NCBI GenBank assembly: GCA_035512995.1
Contig: DATKCY010000359.1
Span: forward strand, 1 to 16,542
Length of the DNA: 16,542 bases
Direction: 5' to 3'
Source: Thermohalobaculum sp035512995
Lineage (GTDB): Bacteria; Pseudomonadota; Alphaproteobacteria; Rhodobacterales; Rhodobacteraceae
Shown in pieces: positions 1-7,114 of the stretch (positions within the stretch are counted from its first letter, which is position 1; each line of letters starts with the position of its first letter). The notes under the pieces are model-generated. The model made no database searches, was not told where the DNA came from, and worked only from the letters and a program-made list of their open reading frames with translations. The position numbers and the translations under genes were made by a program.

Positions 1-2694
1 GGTGCGCCGCTGGGCGAACGAGTCGAGCTTCTCGCGCTCGCGCTCGACCACCTCGGCGGGCGCCTGGCCGGTGAACTGCGGGTTCGACAGGCGCTTCTGC
101 GCCGCCGCCAGCAGGCCCTCGAGCCGCTCTAGCTCCTCCGAGATCCGCTCGCGCTCGCGCTCGACGTCGACCACGCCCTCGAGCGGCAGGAACAGCTCGG
201 CGCCCGACCGCAGGACGGCGTGCGCACCGGCCACGCCCGACGGGATTCCGTCGGCCCGCTCGAGCCGCGACAGCCGGGCGAGGGCGAGCGCTCCGTCCTC
301 CTCTTCGGCCAGCGCCCGCTCGAGCGCCGGCGACAGGCTCGCCGCCACGAGCTCGATCTTCTGCCCTGGGTCGATCCCGTACTCCGCGCGCAGGTTGCGC
401 ACCGCGCCGACCAGCTCCTGGAGCTCGCCGAGCGCGGCTGCCGCGTCGGGATCGCGAAACGCGGGCCCGGCGCCGCGCGCCCCGGTCGGCCACGGACCGA
501 GCAGCAGGGTGTCGTCGTGGCTGCGGCCCGGCAGGTGGCAGTAGAGCTCCTCGGTGATGAACGGCATGACCGGATGCAGCAGGCGCAGCCAGCCGTCGAG
601 CACGTGCGCCAGCGTCGCGGCCGCCGCGTCGCGGCTCGCCTCTCCGCGGTCGCCGCGCAGTCGGGGCTTCACGAGCTCGAGATACCAGTCGCAGAATTCG
701 CCCCACACGAACTGATAGGTCTCCTCGGCCGCCTCGTGCAGACGGAAGCGGTCGAGCGCCCCGGTGATCGAGGCGGCGGCCTCGGCGAACCGGGTGAGGA
801 TCCAGCGGTCCGCCACTTCGAGGTGTGGCTCGAGGTCGGGACCGAGCGGATCGCGCCCCACGTCTTTCTCGGTCAGCCCGCCCAGCGCGAACCGGACGGC
901 GTTCCAGATCTTGTTCGCGAAGTTGCGTCCGACCCGGAAGCTGCCCTCGAGGTCGGCGTGGTCGAGCTGCATGTCGGTGCCGACGGCGGCCGCCGACACG
1001 AGCGTGTAGCGCATCGCGTCGGCCCCGAACGTCTCGACCACTTCCAGCGGATCGATCCCGTTGCCGAGCGACTTCGACATCTTCCGCCCCTTTGCGTCGC
1101 GCACCGTCCCGTGCATCAGGACGTCGGTGAACGGGAGCTCGCCCATGAATTCGAGTCCGGCCATCACCATGCGCGCCACCCAGAAGAACAGGATCTCGGG
1201 CGCCGTGCTGAGCGTGTGGGTCGGATACAGCGCGCGCAGGTCGGGCGTCTCCTCTGGCCAGCCGAGGGTCGAGAACGGCCACAACCACGAGCTGAACCAG
1301 GTGTCGAGCACGTCGGGATCCCGGGTGAGGCCGCCCCCGCACGCGGCGCACGCGTCGGGATCCTCCCGCGACACCGTGATCTCGTCGCACTCGTCACAGT
1401 ACCACACGGGGATGCGGTGCCCCCACCAGAGCTGCCGACTGATGCACCAGTCGCGGACGTTGGTCAGCCAGTGCTCGTAAATCGCCCCGAAGCGCTCGGG
1501 GTGGAAGCGCAGGTCACCCGCATGGAAGGCGGCGAGCGCCGGCTCGGCCAGCGGCCTCATCTTTACGAACCACTGCAGGCTGAGCCGCGGCTCGACCACC
1601 GTGTCGCAGCGGTAGCAGTGCCCGACGCTGTGCGTATGGTCCTCGACTTTCTCGACCAGGCCCGCCGACTCGAGCGCCGCGACCACGGCCTTGCGCGCCT
1701 CCAGCCGGTCGAGTCCCTGGAACTCGTCGGGCACCGCGTCGCTCATCGTCGCGTCGTCGTTCATCACGTCGATGCGCTCGAGGTCGTGCCGGTTGCCGAT
1801 CTCGAAGTCGTTCGGATCGTGCGCGGGCGTCACCTTCACGAACCCCGAGCCGAACTCCGGATCGACGTACTCGTCCGCCACGATCGGGATCGTGCGGCCG
1901 CTGAGCGGCAGCACGACCTGGCGGCCGACGAGGGGCCGATGCCGTTCGTCGTCCGGATGCACGGCGACGGCCGTGTCGCCGAGCATCGTCTCGGGCCGCG
2001 TGGTCGCGACGATGACGTAATCGCCCGCGGCGCCCTTCGCGGGAATCGCGTCCGTCTCGGGCACCAGCGGATAGCGGAAGTGATACAGCCGGCCCGCCGT
2101 CTCCTGGTGCTCGGCCTCTTCGTTCGACAGCGCCGTCAGGCAGCGCGGACACCAGTTGATGATGTAGTTGCCGCGGTAAATCAGCCCGTTCTCGTACAGC
2201 CGCACGAACACCTCGCGCACCGCGCGCGACAGTCCCTCGTCGAGCGTGAACCGCGTGCGCTCCCAGTCGCACGAGCAGCCCATCACCTTGAGCTGATCGA
2301 TGATCCGCGAGCCATACTCGTCCACCCACTCCCACATGCGCTCGACGAACTTCCCGCGGCCGAGGTCCTGCCGGGTCAGCCCCTCGGCGGCGAGCTGCTG
2401 CTCGACCACATTCTGCGTCGCGATCCCCGCGTGGTCGGTGCCCGGCACCCAGACCGCATCCCGGCCGCGCATCCGCTGGTAGCGAATCACCACGTCCTGG
2501 ATCGTGTTGTTCAGCCCGTGCCCCATGTGGAGCGCCGCCGTCACGTTGGGCGGCGGAATCACCATCACGTACGGATCGACGGCGTCGTCCGCGTCGACGT
2601 GGAACAACCCGCGCTCGATCCAGCGGGCGTACAGCGGCGCCTCGATCCCGGTCGGATCGTAGCGGCTGGAGAGTTCGTGGGGCGTCTCGGTCAT
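1..2694 (-). CDS. valS: Valyl-tRNA synthetase (3' end cut by window edge)
   Basis: Charges tRNA-Val with valine in the cytoplasm. 898 residues are visible; the C-terminal end lies beyond position 1, and since the family is usually about 880-950 residues only a short piece of the C-terminal coiled coil is missing. Class I signatures are clear: PPPNVTAALHMGHG with the HIGH-type HMGH at residues 56-59, and KMSKS at 538-542 (bases 1069-1083). TTRPETMLGD (231-240) lies in the CP1 editing domain that hydrolyses Thr-tRNA-Val. Cysteine pairs at 433/436 and 449/452 look like the zinc ribbon many ValS proteins carry. The visible end is a Glu/Arg-rich helix, as expected for the tRNA-binding coiled coil. 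An in-frame ATG two codons upstream (2700) is an alternative start. No Shine-Dalgarno precedes either ATG, and a -10-like hexamer sits 7 bases before 2694, so the mRNA may be leaderless. Confidence 0.97.
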   Translation of the reverse strand, partial: MTETPHELSSRYDPTGIEAPLYARWIERGLFHVDADDAVDPYVMVIPPPNVTAALHMGHGLNNTIQDVVIRYQRMRGRDAVWVPGTDHAGIATQNVVEQQLAAEGLTRQDLGRGKFVERMWEWVDEYGSRIIDQLKVMGCSCDWERTRFTLDEGLSRAVREVFVRLYENGLIYRGNYIINWCPRCLTALSNEEAEHQETAGRLYHFRYPLVPETDAIPAKGAAGDYVIVATTRPETMLGDTAVAVHPDDERHRPLVGRQVVLPLSGRTIPIVADEYVDPEFGSGFVKVTPAHDPNDFEIGNRHDLERIDVMNDDATMSDAVPDEFQGLDRLEARKAVVAALESAGLVEKVEDHTHSVGHCYRCDTVVEPRLSLQWFVKMRPLAEPALAAFHAGDLRFHPERFGAIYEHWLTNVRDWCISRQLWWGHRIPVWYCDECDEITVSREDPDACAACGGGLTRDPDVLDTWFSSWLWPFSTLGWPEETPDLRALYPTHTLSTAPEILFFWVARMVMAGLEFMGELPFTDVLMHGTVRDAKGRKMSKSLGNGIDPLEVVETFGADAMRYTLVSAAAVGTDMQLDHADLEGSFRVGRNFANKIWNAVRFALGGLTEKDVGRDPLGPDLEPHLEVADRWILTRFAEAAASITGALDRFRLHEAAEETYQFVWGEFCDWYLELVKPRLRGDRGEASRDAAAATLAHVLDGWLRLLHPVMPFITEELYCHLPGRSHDDTLLLGPWPTGARGAGPAFRDPDAAAALGELQELVGAVRNLRAEYGIDPGQKIELVAASLSPALERALAEEEDGALALARLSRLERADGIPSGVAGAHAVLRSGAELFLPLEGVVDVERERERISEELERLEGLLAAAQKRLSNPQFTGQAPAEVVEREREKLDSFAQRRT

Positions 2695-2701
2695 GGGCAT
2701 A

Positions 2702-2730
2702 AGTATCTGCGTAAGTCTGCTATGGCTCTA
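2702..2730 (-). promoter_or_regulatory. Candidate valS promoter giving a leaderless mRNA
   Basis: On the minus strand GATACT (2707-2702) resembles TATAAT at four of six positions and is followed by exactly 7 bases before the valS ATG at 2694. A weak -35-like TAGAGC (2730-2725) lies 17 bases upstream of it. Transcription would begin at or next to the A of the ATG, which fits the absence of a Shine-Dalgarno. The -10 to ATG spacing is the same as for the lipoprotein gene at 16404. Prediction only; short hexamers occur by chance. Confidence 0.3.
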
Positions 2731-2818
2731 CCCGGCGCGGGGCTCGTCGACGGCCCGACAGTTTAACGGACGGCGCGGCGACGGGCGAGGCGGAGCGAGG
2801 GCTGCTCGCCTTCCTTGG

Positions 2819-2895
2819 GCAGGGGACGTTCCTCCGCGAGCCGCGCCGCGAGCCGCTGAACGGCGCGGCTCAAAGCTCGCCGGAATGTCCCCTGC
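2819..2895. repeat. Long two-part stem-loop upstream of valS
   Basis: The outer arms are GCAGGGGACGTTCC (2819-2832) and GGAATGTCCCCTGC (2882-2895), complementary at 13 of 14 positions, with one mismatch that can form a G-U pair. Nested inside are perfect 10-bp arms GAGCCGCGCC (2838-2847) and GGCGCGGCTC (2862-2871) around a 14-base loop. No run of U follows on either strand, so it is not a standard intrinsic terminator. It could be a structured small RNA, a dispersed palindromic repeat or a regulatory structure; it lacks T-box hallmarks. Confidence 0.6.
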
Positions 2896-2941
2896 GTTGA
2901 GCGCGTCGCGATCGTGACGTGCTGGGTGCGCGCCCTCTAAC

Positions 2942-2957
2942 TGTACACATGTACACA
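2942..2957. repeat. Tandem TGTACACA x2
   Basis: Two exact head-to-tail copies of the octamer TGTACACA lie at 2942-2949 and 2950-2957. This AT-richer patch stands out in a 70% GC region. It could be a direct-repeat binding site for a regulator, or chance. Confidence 0.5.
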
Positions 2958-2989
2958 TAGAAGGTATCGCAGACACACCATGCGGTTGC

Positions 2990-3045
2990 GCCGCCCGGCG
3001 CAGATTCCTTCGAGCCGGCCGATGGCAGCCCTAACGCCGGGCGGC
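2990..3045 (-). terminator. Inverted repeat after the envelope operon, possible terminator
   Basis: Perfect 11-bp arms GCCGCCCGGCG (2990-3000) and CGCCGGGCGGC (3035-3045) enclose a 34-base spacer. It begins 24 bases past the stop codon of the last operon gene, where a terminator is expected. No U tract follows and the loop is long, so if it terminates it would need Rho, or it may instead protect the mRNA 3' end. Confidence 0.35.
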
Positions 3046-3069
3046 ATCCGTCGCGGGAGGGGGGCAATG

Positions 3070-3939
3070 CTACTCGGCCTCCGCCGAATCCGCCGCTGCT
3101 TCGAGCGAATCCCGCACCCGCCGCTCGAGCTCCTCCTTCGTGCGCTCGCGCATCTGGCGGGCGCGCTCCTCGCGGATCTCTTCGGCTTCGCCGATCATGT
3201 CCTGGTAGCCGATGTCGAGTCGGTCGCGGATCTCCTGGCGCCGCTCGCGGCCCCGCGGCCCTTCCTCCTGGAGCAGCGAGCGCAGATCGATCGGGATCAC
3301 GATCCCGCCGAGGTGGATGCCGTCCTCCGACACGCCCCACTCCTCACCCGCGCCGCCGGTCAGCCACTCGGTGGCGCGGCGGCGCTGCTCCTCGGTCAGG
3401 TTCAGGCTGTCGAGCATGACTCCGAGCCGCGCGCGGATCTCGCCCTCGTAGGCGGCGTAGGGGTTCTCCGCCAGGTAGACCGGAATCTCGTCGTCGGCGT
3501 ACTCGGGAAACAGGCGCTCGTCGCCCTCCCTGGGCTGCAGCTTCTCGGCGTTGGTAAGGTAGCCGTCGACGTCAGCGTCCTCGGCCGCGCCGTCGTCCCG
3601 CGGGGCGGGCGGACCCTCCAGCGGAGGCTGCGGCCGCGGCTCGTCCGGGTCCGGCTCCGTCTCGTCCGGCGGCGGGCGGGTGGCGTCCTCCTCGGGCTCC
3701 TCGGACGCCGGGATCACGCGCCCGAGCTCGAACGCGAGCGGCCCCTGGAGCTCGATCACCGGCTCCGTCGCGGCGGGGCGCGGCTCCGGGGCGTCGAGCC
3801 GCAGGCTCCGTCCGACCACCAGCAGCAGCACGACGTGCGCGGCGACCGAAACGGCGAGGCCGATCCGCAGCGCCCGGTCGTAGCCGCGGCGGCGCTCCAA
3901 CAGCGATTCGCGCGGCCCGGTGAGGCGCGAGGAGCTCAC
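3070..3939 (-). CDS. TonB-like membrane-anchored protein with Pro/Glu-rich linker and C-terminal coiled coil
   Basis: 289 residues, function unknown. A basic N-terminus precedes one hydrophobic helix at about residues 26-43 (AVSVAAHVVLLLVV), like the inner-membrane anchor of TonB proteins. A Pro/Glu/Asp-rich stretch (about 49-120) could span periplasm as a stiff linker. A small folded segment with EEWGVSEDGIHLGGIVIPI (199-217) follows, then a highly charged helix or coiled coil (about 229-289). The C-terminal TonB domain that contacts outer-membrane receptors is not recognisable, so this is not a normal TonB. The GTG start at 3939 overlaps the TGA of the upstream gene (GTGA, 3936-3939), implying translational coupling. 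It is the last gene of the operon. What it binds cannot be told from sequence. Confidence 0.8.
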   Translation of the reverse strand: MSSSRLTGPRESLLERRRGYDRALRIGLAVSVAAHVVLLLVVGRSLRLDAPEPRPAATEPVIELQGPLAFELGRVIPASEEPEEDATRPPPDETEPDPDEPRPQPPLEGPPAPRDDGAAEDADVDGYLTNAEKLQPREGDERLFPEYADDEIPVYLAENPYAAYEGEIRARLGVMLDSLNLTEEQRRRATEWLTGGAGEEWGVSEDGIHLGGIVIPIDLRSLLQEEGPRGRERRQEIRDRLDIGYQDMIGEAEEIREERARQMRERTKEELERRVRDSLEAAADSAEAE

Positions 3940-5207
3940 GTCTTGAGTTCTTTCTTCTTCGCGGCGGGATACAGGACGTTGTTCAGGATCAGTCGATACC
4001 CCGGCGAGTGGCGCTTGAGTTCAAGATCGGTGTCGGGATCGCCGATCAGGTGCTGCGGATCCTCGGGATCGTGACCGCCGAGGAACGTGAAGCTCCCCTG
4101 CCCGAGGTTCCCGTGCAAGTACTTCACCGCATCGAGGTTCGAGTCCTCGGCCAGGGCGATCACCCCGTCCTTCACCAGCGCCGACACGAAGCCTGTCGTC
4201 AGCCCGTAGAAGTCCGGCAGCACGCGCTCGTGCGACTGGGTGAGCATCGTCGGCACCGGATCGATCTTCGCGCTGAACTCGAACAGGGTGAAGCTCCCGA
4301 GCGGCTGGCGCCACGGCGTGTTCACCTGGTGCGAGTCGATGTCGCTGAACGCCGACAGCGACGGATCGATAACGATCGTCGCGCCCTCGAACGCCAGCGC
4401 GTTCGCCCACGCCATCCGCGCCGAGGCGTCGGGATCGGGCGGCGTGCCGTCGGCGAACGAGGCGGCGATGTCGACGTCGACGGCCGCCAGCGCGAGATCG
4501 AGCGTCTCGGTGGCCGTGCACATCGCGAACAGGAACCCGCCCTGGTCGACGTAGTTCCGGATCCCGTTCGCGACCGCCTTCTTGAGCCTCGGCACGTCGG
4601 GATATCCGAACTGACTGGCCACGGCCTGGTTACGTGCTATTTCCTCATGTAACCAGTCAGAGCGGGAATAGTTGAGGTAGAACTTCGAGTACTGCCCGGT
4701 GAAGTCCTCGTGGTGCAGGTGCAGCCAGTCGTACTCGGGCAGCTTCCCTTCGAGCACCTCGGCGTCCCACACTTCGTCGTACGGGATGCCGGCGTACTCG
4801 AGCGCCATCGTCACGGCGTCGGCCCACGGCGACACGTTGGGCGGCGTGTAGATCGCAATATTCGGCGCCTTCTCGAGCGGCACGGCCTCCATGTTGCCCT
4901 CGGCGATGTCCGCCCGCAGCACGGCGATTTCGGCCCCCGACAGCGGCTGGACGGTCACGCCGAGCAGGGCGGCCTGCTCGACCACGCGGCGCTGGTTCGG
5001 CAGCAGGAAGGCGCCGTCGCGGTAATTGAGCAGCCATTCGGCGCTCTCGCCCTGCTCGATCACCCAGTAGGTCAGGCCATAGGCGCGCAGGTGGTTCTCC
5101 TGCGCCTCGTCCATCGGTACGAGCAGCGACTGCGCGGCGGCCGGCGGCGCGAACCCGAGGCCCGCGAGCGCCACCGCCGCGGCGGCGACGGCGGCGGCGG
5201 CGTTCAC
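3936..5207 (-). CDS. Secreted 'asparagine synthetase B-like' conserved protein, amidotransferase/ThuA-like look
   Basis: 423 residues. An Ala-rich signal peptide probably ends near residues 25-26 (PPAAAQS), although its n-region has no Lys or Arg. I recall close relatives in Bacteroidota labelled 'asparagine synthetase B', sharing long blocks such as YDWLHLHHEDFTGQY (159-173), GGFLFAMCTATETLD (223-237) and FLGGHDPEDPQH (375-386). No N-terminal Cys nucleophile or ATP-binding synthetase domain of AsnB is present, so that name looks wrong. The GGFLFAMC turn around C230 resembles the nucleophile elbow of class I glutamine amidotransferase/ThuA-like folds, and the H166/E167 and H379 motifs are candidate active-site residues (inference). 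The GTG start at 5207 overlaps the preceding TGA by 4 bases, with GGAG 8 bases upstream. Likely periplasmic; substrate unknown. Confidence 0.88.
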   Translation of the reverse strand: MNAAAAVAAAAVALAGLGFAPPAAAQSLLVPMDEAQENHLRAYGLTYWVIEQGESAEWLLNYRDGAFLLPNQRRVVEQAALLGVTVQPLSGAEIAVLRADIAEGNMEAVPLEKAPNIAIYTPPNVSPWADAVTMALEYAGIPYDEVWDAEVLEGKLPEYDWLHLHHEDFTGQYSKFYLNYSRSDWLHEEIARNQAVASQFGYPDVPRLKKAVANGIRNYVDQGGFLFAMCTATETLDLALAAVDVDIAASFADGTPPDPDASARMAWANALAFEGATIVIDPSLSAFSDIDSHQVNTPWRQPLGSFTLFEFSAKIDPVPTMLTQSHERVLPDFYGLTTGFVSALVKDGVIALAEDSNLDAVKYLHGNLGQGSFTFLGGHDPEDPQHLIGDPDTDLELKRHSPGYRLILNNVLYPAAKKKELKT

Positions 5208-7114
5208 AGCGTGCGCTCCGACGGCGACCCGCCGTCCCCCGACGGCACCCGGCCCTCGATCTCCGACAGCAGGCGGCGGGCGACCGGCGCCAGCGCGCTG
5301 TCGGGATGCTCGATGATCAGCCGCTGCAGCCAGGCGCGCGCCGCTTCGGGCCGGTCGGGCAGCTCGGAGCGCGCGAGGGCGAGCAGCGCGCCGGTGGCCT
5401 CCGGGGTGGCCGGATACACCTCGACCAGGCGGCGGCGCACGTCGCCCGCCTGTGCGGCGAACCCGTCGTGCTCGAGCGCACCGGCGGCGAGCCGCATCAG
5501 GCCGGCCGCCGCCTCCGCCCGGGCCTCCGATCCGCCCGAGCGCCGGGACCAGTCCTCGACCGAAGCGAGCAGCGCCTCGGGCTCGGCCGCGGCCCGCAGG
5601 TCGTAGATCCCGCGCCCGAGCTCGGCCAGGTCGGTCGAGTCGGCGCGCGAGAACAGGTCGAGAAGCAGCAGGATCTCGGTGCGCTCGCCCGGGTCGCCCC
5701 CCGGAATCCGGCCGGCCGTCTCGAGATGCTGGCGCGCCTCCGACACCCGGCCCTGGAACAGGGCGAGGTGGCCGCGCTGGGCCTCGAGCCGCGAGGCGGT
5801 CGAGGCGTCGGCCGGCTGGCGCGGGGCGAGGTCGAGGGCGCGCCGCGCGGCCGAGATGTCGCCGCGCCGCACGCGGGCTTGCGACAGGCGGATCGCCAGG
5901 TCGGCGAGCTCGGCCTCCTCACGCGGATACTCCGCGGCGTGGCGCCCGATCAGCTGCTCGGCGGCCTGATCGTCGTCGTCGGCCCGCAGGACGACGAGGC
6001 TATTGATCGCGAGGCGCCGCGTGTCGCTGCCCTCGGGCGCGGCGGCGAGAATGCGCTCGAACGCGGTTCGCGCGTGGGCACGGTCGCCGAGCTCGAGCGC
6101 GAGGCTCGCTTCGACGGCCTCCCACTGCAGGCGATCGCGCGGGTCGGCCGCGTCGGCCGCCAGCCGGCCGGCGGCCCAGCGGGCGTCTTCCGCCCAGCCG
6201 CCGTCGCGGGCGTCCATGTAGTACTTCCGCAGCACCGGGCGCCGCGTCTCGACGGGCGCGCGGGCGACGAACTGCTCGGCCAGCCGGCGGGCCGCTTCCG
6301 TCCGGCCGACCCGCAGCGCCAGGTCGAGTCCGCCGCGCAGCGCCCCGACGCCTGCCGGCGTCCCGTCGAGGGCCGCGAGGATCGCGTCGACGATGACGTC
6401 GCGCGGCACCCCGGGGGTCCGGAGGCGCGCCTCGACGGCCGTCACGCCGGCCTCGCCCCACGCCAGCACCCGCAGCCACTCGCGGGCCGCCTCGTCGTAG
6501 CCGCCGGCCGACTCGTACAGGATGGCGAGCTCCTGCGAGAACAGGTCGTCGTCGCCGGTGCGGCGGCGCGCGTCGAGCAGCGTCTCGACGGCCTCGTCGT
6601 GGCGGCCGAGCGTGGCGTAGGTGTTCGACAGCTCGGCGAACCCGGAAATATCGGACGGGCGCTGACGCACCCAGGCGCGGGCCGCTTCGAGCGCGTCGTC
6701 GGCCAGCCCCGACGCCGCGAGGGCCCGGATGTAGACCTGGTGGATGGCCGCCTCGTCGTACGACGCGCTGCGGGCCGCCGCCTCGGCATACGGCAGCACG
6801 ACGTCGGGCGCGCCCCGGGCCGCCGTCAGCCGCGCCAGCATCGACAGCGCCTGGGCCGCCCGCGGCTGCGAGCCGAGCAGTTCGATCAGCGCCCGTTCCG
6901 CCTCGCCGGGCTGGCCCGAGCGTTCGAGATGGATCGCCAGGGCGAGCGTGCGGCTCTCTTCCGCCAGGGGGCCGCTCGTCGTCTGCGCCGCCAGGGGCGC
7001 GGGCCACGGCCCCGGCGCGCCCGGCGACCCGAGCGTCAGCAGCGCGACGGCCGCGACGCCCGCGACGAGCGCGACGGCGCCGCGCGGGCGCGGGGAAGCC
7101 GCGGACGATCTCAT
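5204..7114 (-). CDS. Secreted tetratricopeptide-repeat protein
   Basis: 636 residues. An Arg-containing n-region and a hydrophobic stretch (about residues 13-29) are followed by PLAAQ (40-44), a plausible signal-peptidase site, so it is probably periplasmic. The rest is Ala/Leu/Arg-rich paired helices with TPR spacing, for example HLERSGQPGEAERALIELL, NTYATLGRHDEAVETLLDA and YESAGGYDEAAREWLRVL, giving an all-helical scaffold of many repeats. No enzymatic motif is seen. The ATG at 7114 overlaps the TGA of the DUF4175-like gene (ATGA, 7111-7114), with a G-rich ribosome site 5 bases upstream, and the 3' end overlaps the next gene by 4 bases. This suggests it assembles with its operon partners, perhaps as the periplasmic scaffold. 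It could also be an outer-membrane-associated TPR protein of the YbgF/BamD sort, but no lipobox is visible. Confidence 0.88.
   Translation of the reverse strand: MRSSAASPRPRGAVALVAGVAAVALLTLGSPGAPGPWPAPLAAQTTSGPLAEESRTLALAIHLERSGQPGEAERALIELLGSQPRAAQALSMLARLTAARGAPDVVLPYAEAAARSASYDEAAIHQVYIRALAASGLADDALEAARAWVRQRPSDISGFAELSNTYATLGRHDEAVETLLDARRRTGDDDLFSQELAILYESAGGYDEAAREWLRVLAWGEAGVTAVEARLRTPGVPRDVIVDAILAALDGTPAGVGALRGGLDLALRVGRTEAARRLAEQFVARAPVETRRPVLRKYYMDARDGGWAEDARWAAGRLAADAADPRDRLQWEAVEASLALELGDRAHARTAFERILAAAPEGSDTRRLAINSLVVLRADDDDQAAEQLIGRHAAEYPREEAELADLAIRLSQARVRRGDISAARRALDLAPRQPADASTASRLEAQRGHLALFQGRVSEARQHLETAGRIPGGDPGERTEILLLLDLFSRADSTDLAELGRGIYDLRAAAEPEALLASVEDWSRRSGGSEARAEAAAGLMRLAAGALEHDGFAAQAGDVRRRLVEVYPATPEATGALLALARSELPDRPEAARAWLQRLIIEHPDSALAPVARRLLSEIEGRVPSGDGGSPSERTL

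Larger units (their letters stand above)
2695..3069. other. 375-base non-coding gap between the envelope operon and valS
   Basis: No convincing gene is seen in either direction; the short open frames here are Arg/Ala/Pro-rich and lack ribosome sites. The gap holds, in minus-strand order, an 11-bp inverted repeat just after the operon's last stop, a tandem TGTACACA, a 77-base imperfect stem-loop and the candidate valS promoter. It is the largest gap in this otherwise tightly packed window. Confidence 0.7.

Noticed and set aside
220..2766. 848-codon open frame on the plus strand antisense to valS
   Set aside because: It is a GC-rich shadow: Arg/His/Pro/Gly-rich with no recognisable domain, while the opposite strand encodes an unmistakable ValS with HMGH and KMSKS.
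2728..2976. 82-codon minus-strand open frame in the gap upstream of valS
   Set aside because: It runs through the stem-loop, has Arg/Ala-rich composition produced by that palindrome, and lacks a ribosome site.
2695..3069. T-box riboswitch ahead of valS
   Set aside because: No AGGGTGG-type T-box sequence and no antiterminator/terminator pair with a U tract; only the stem-loop is present.
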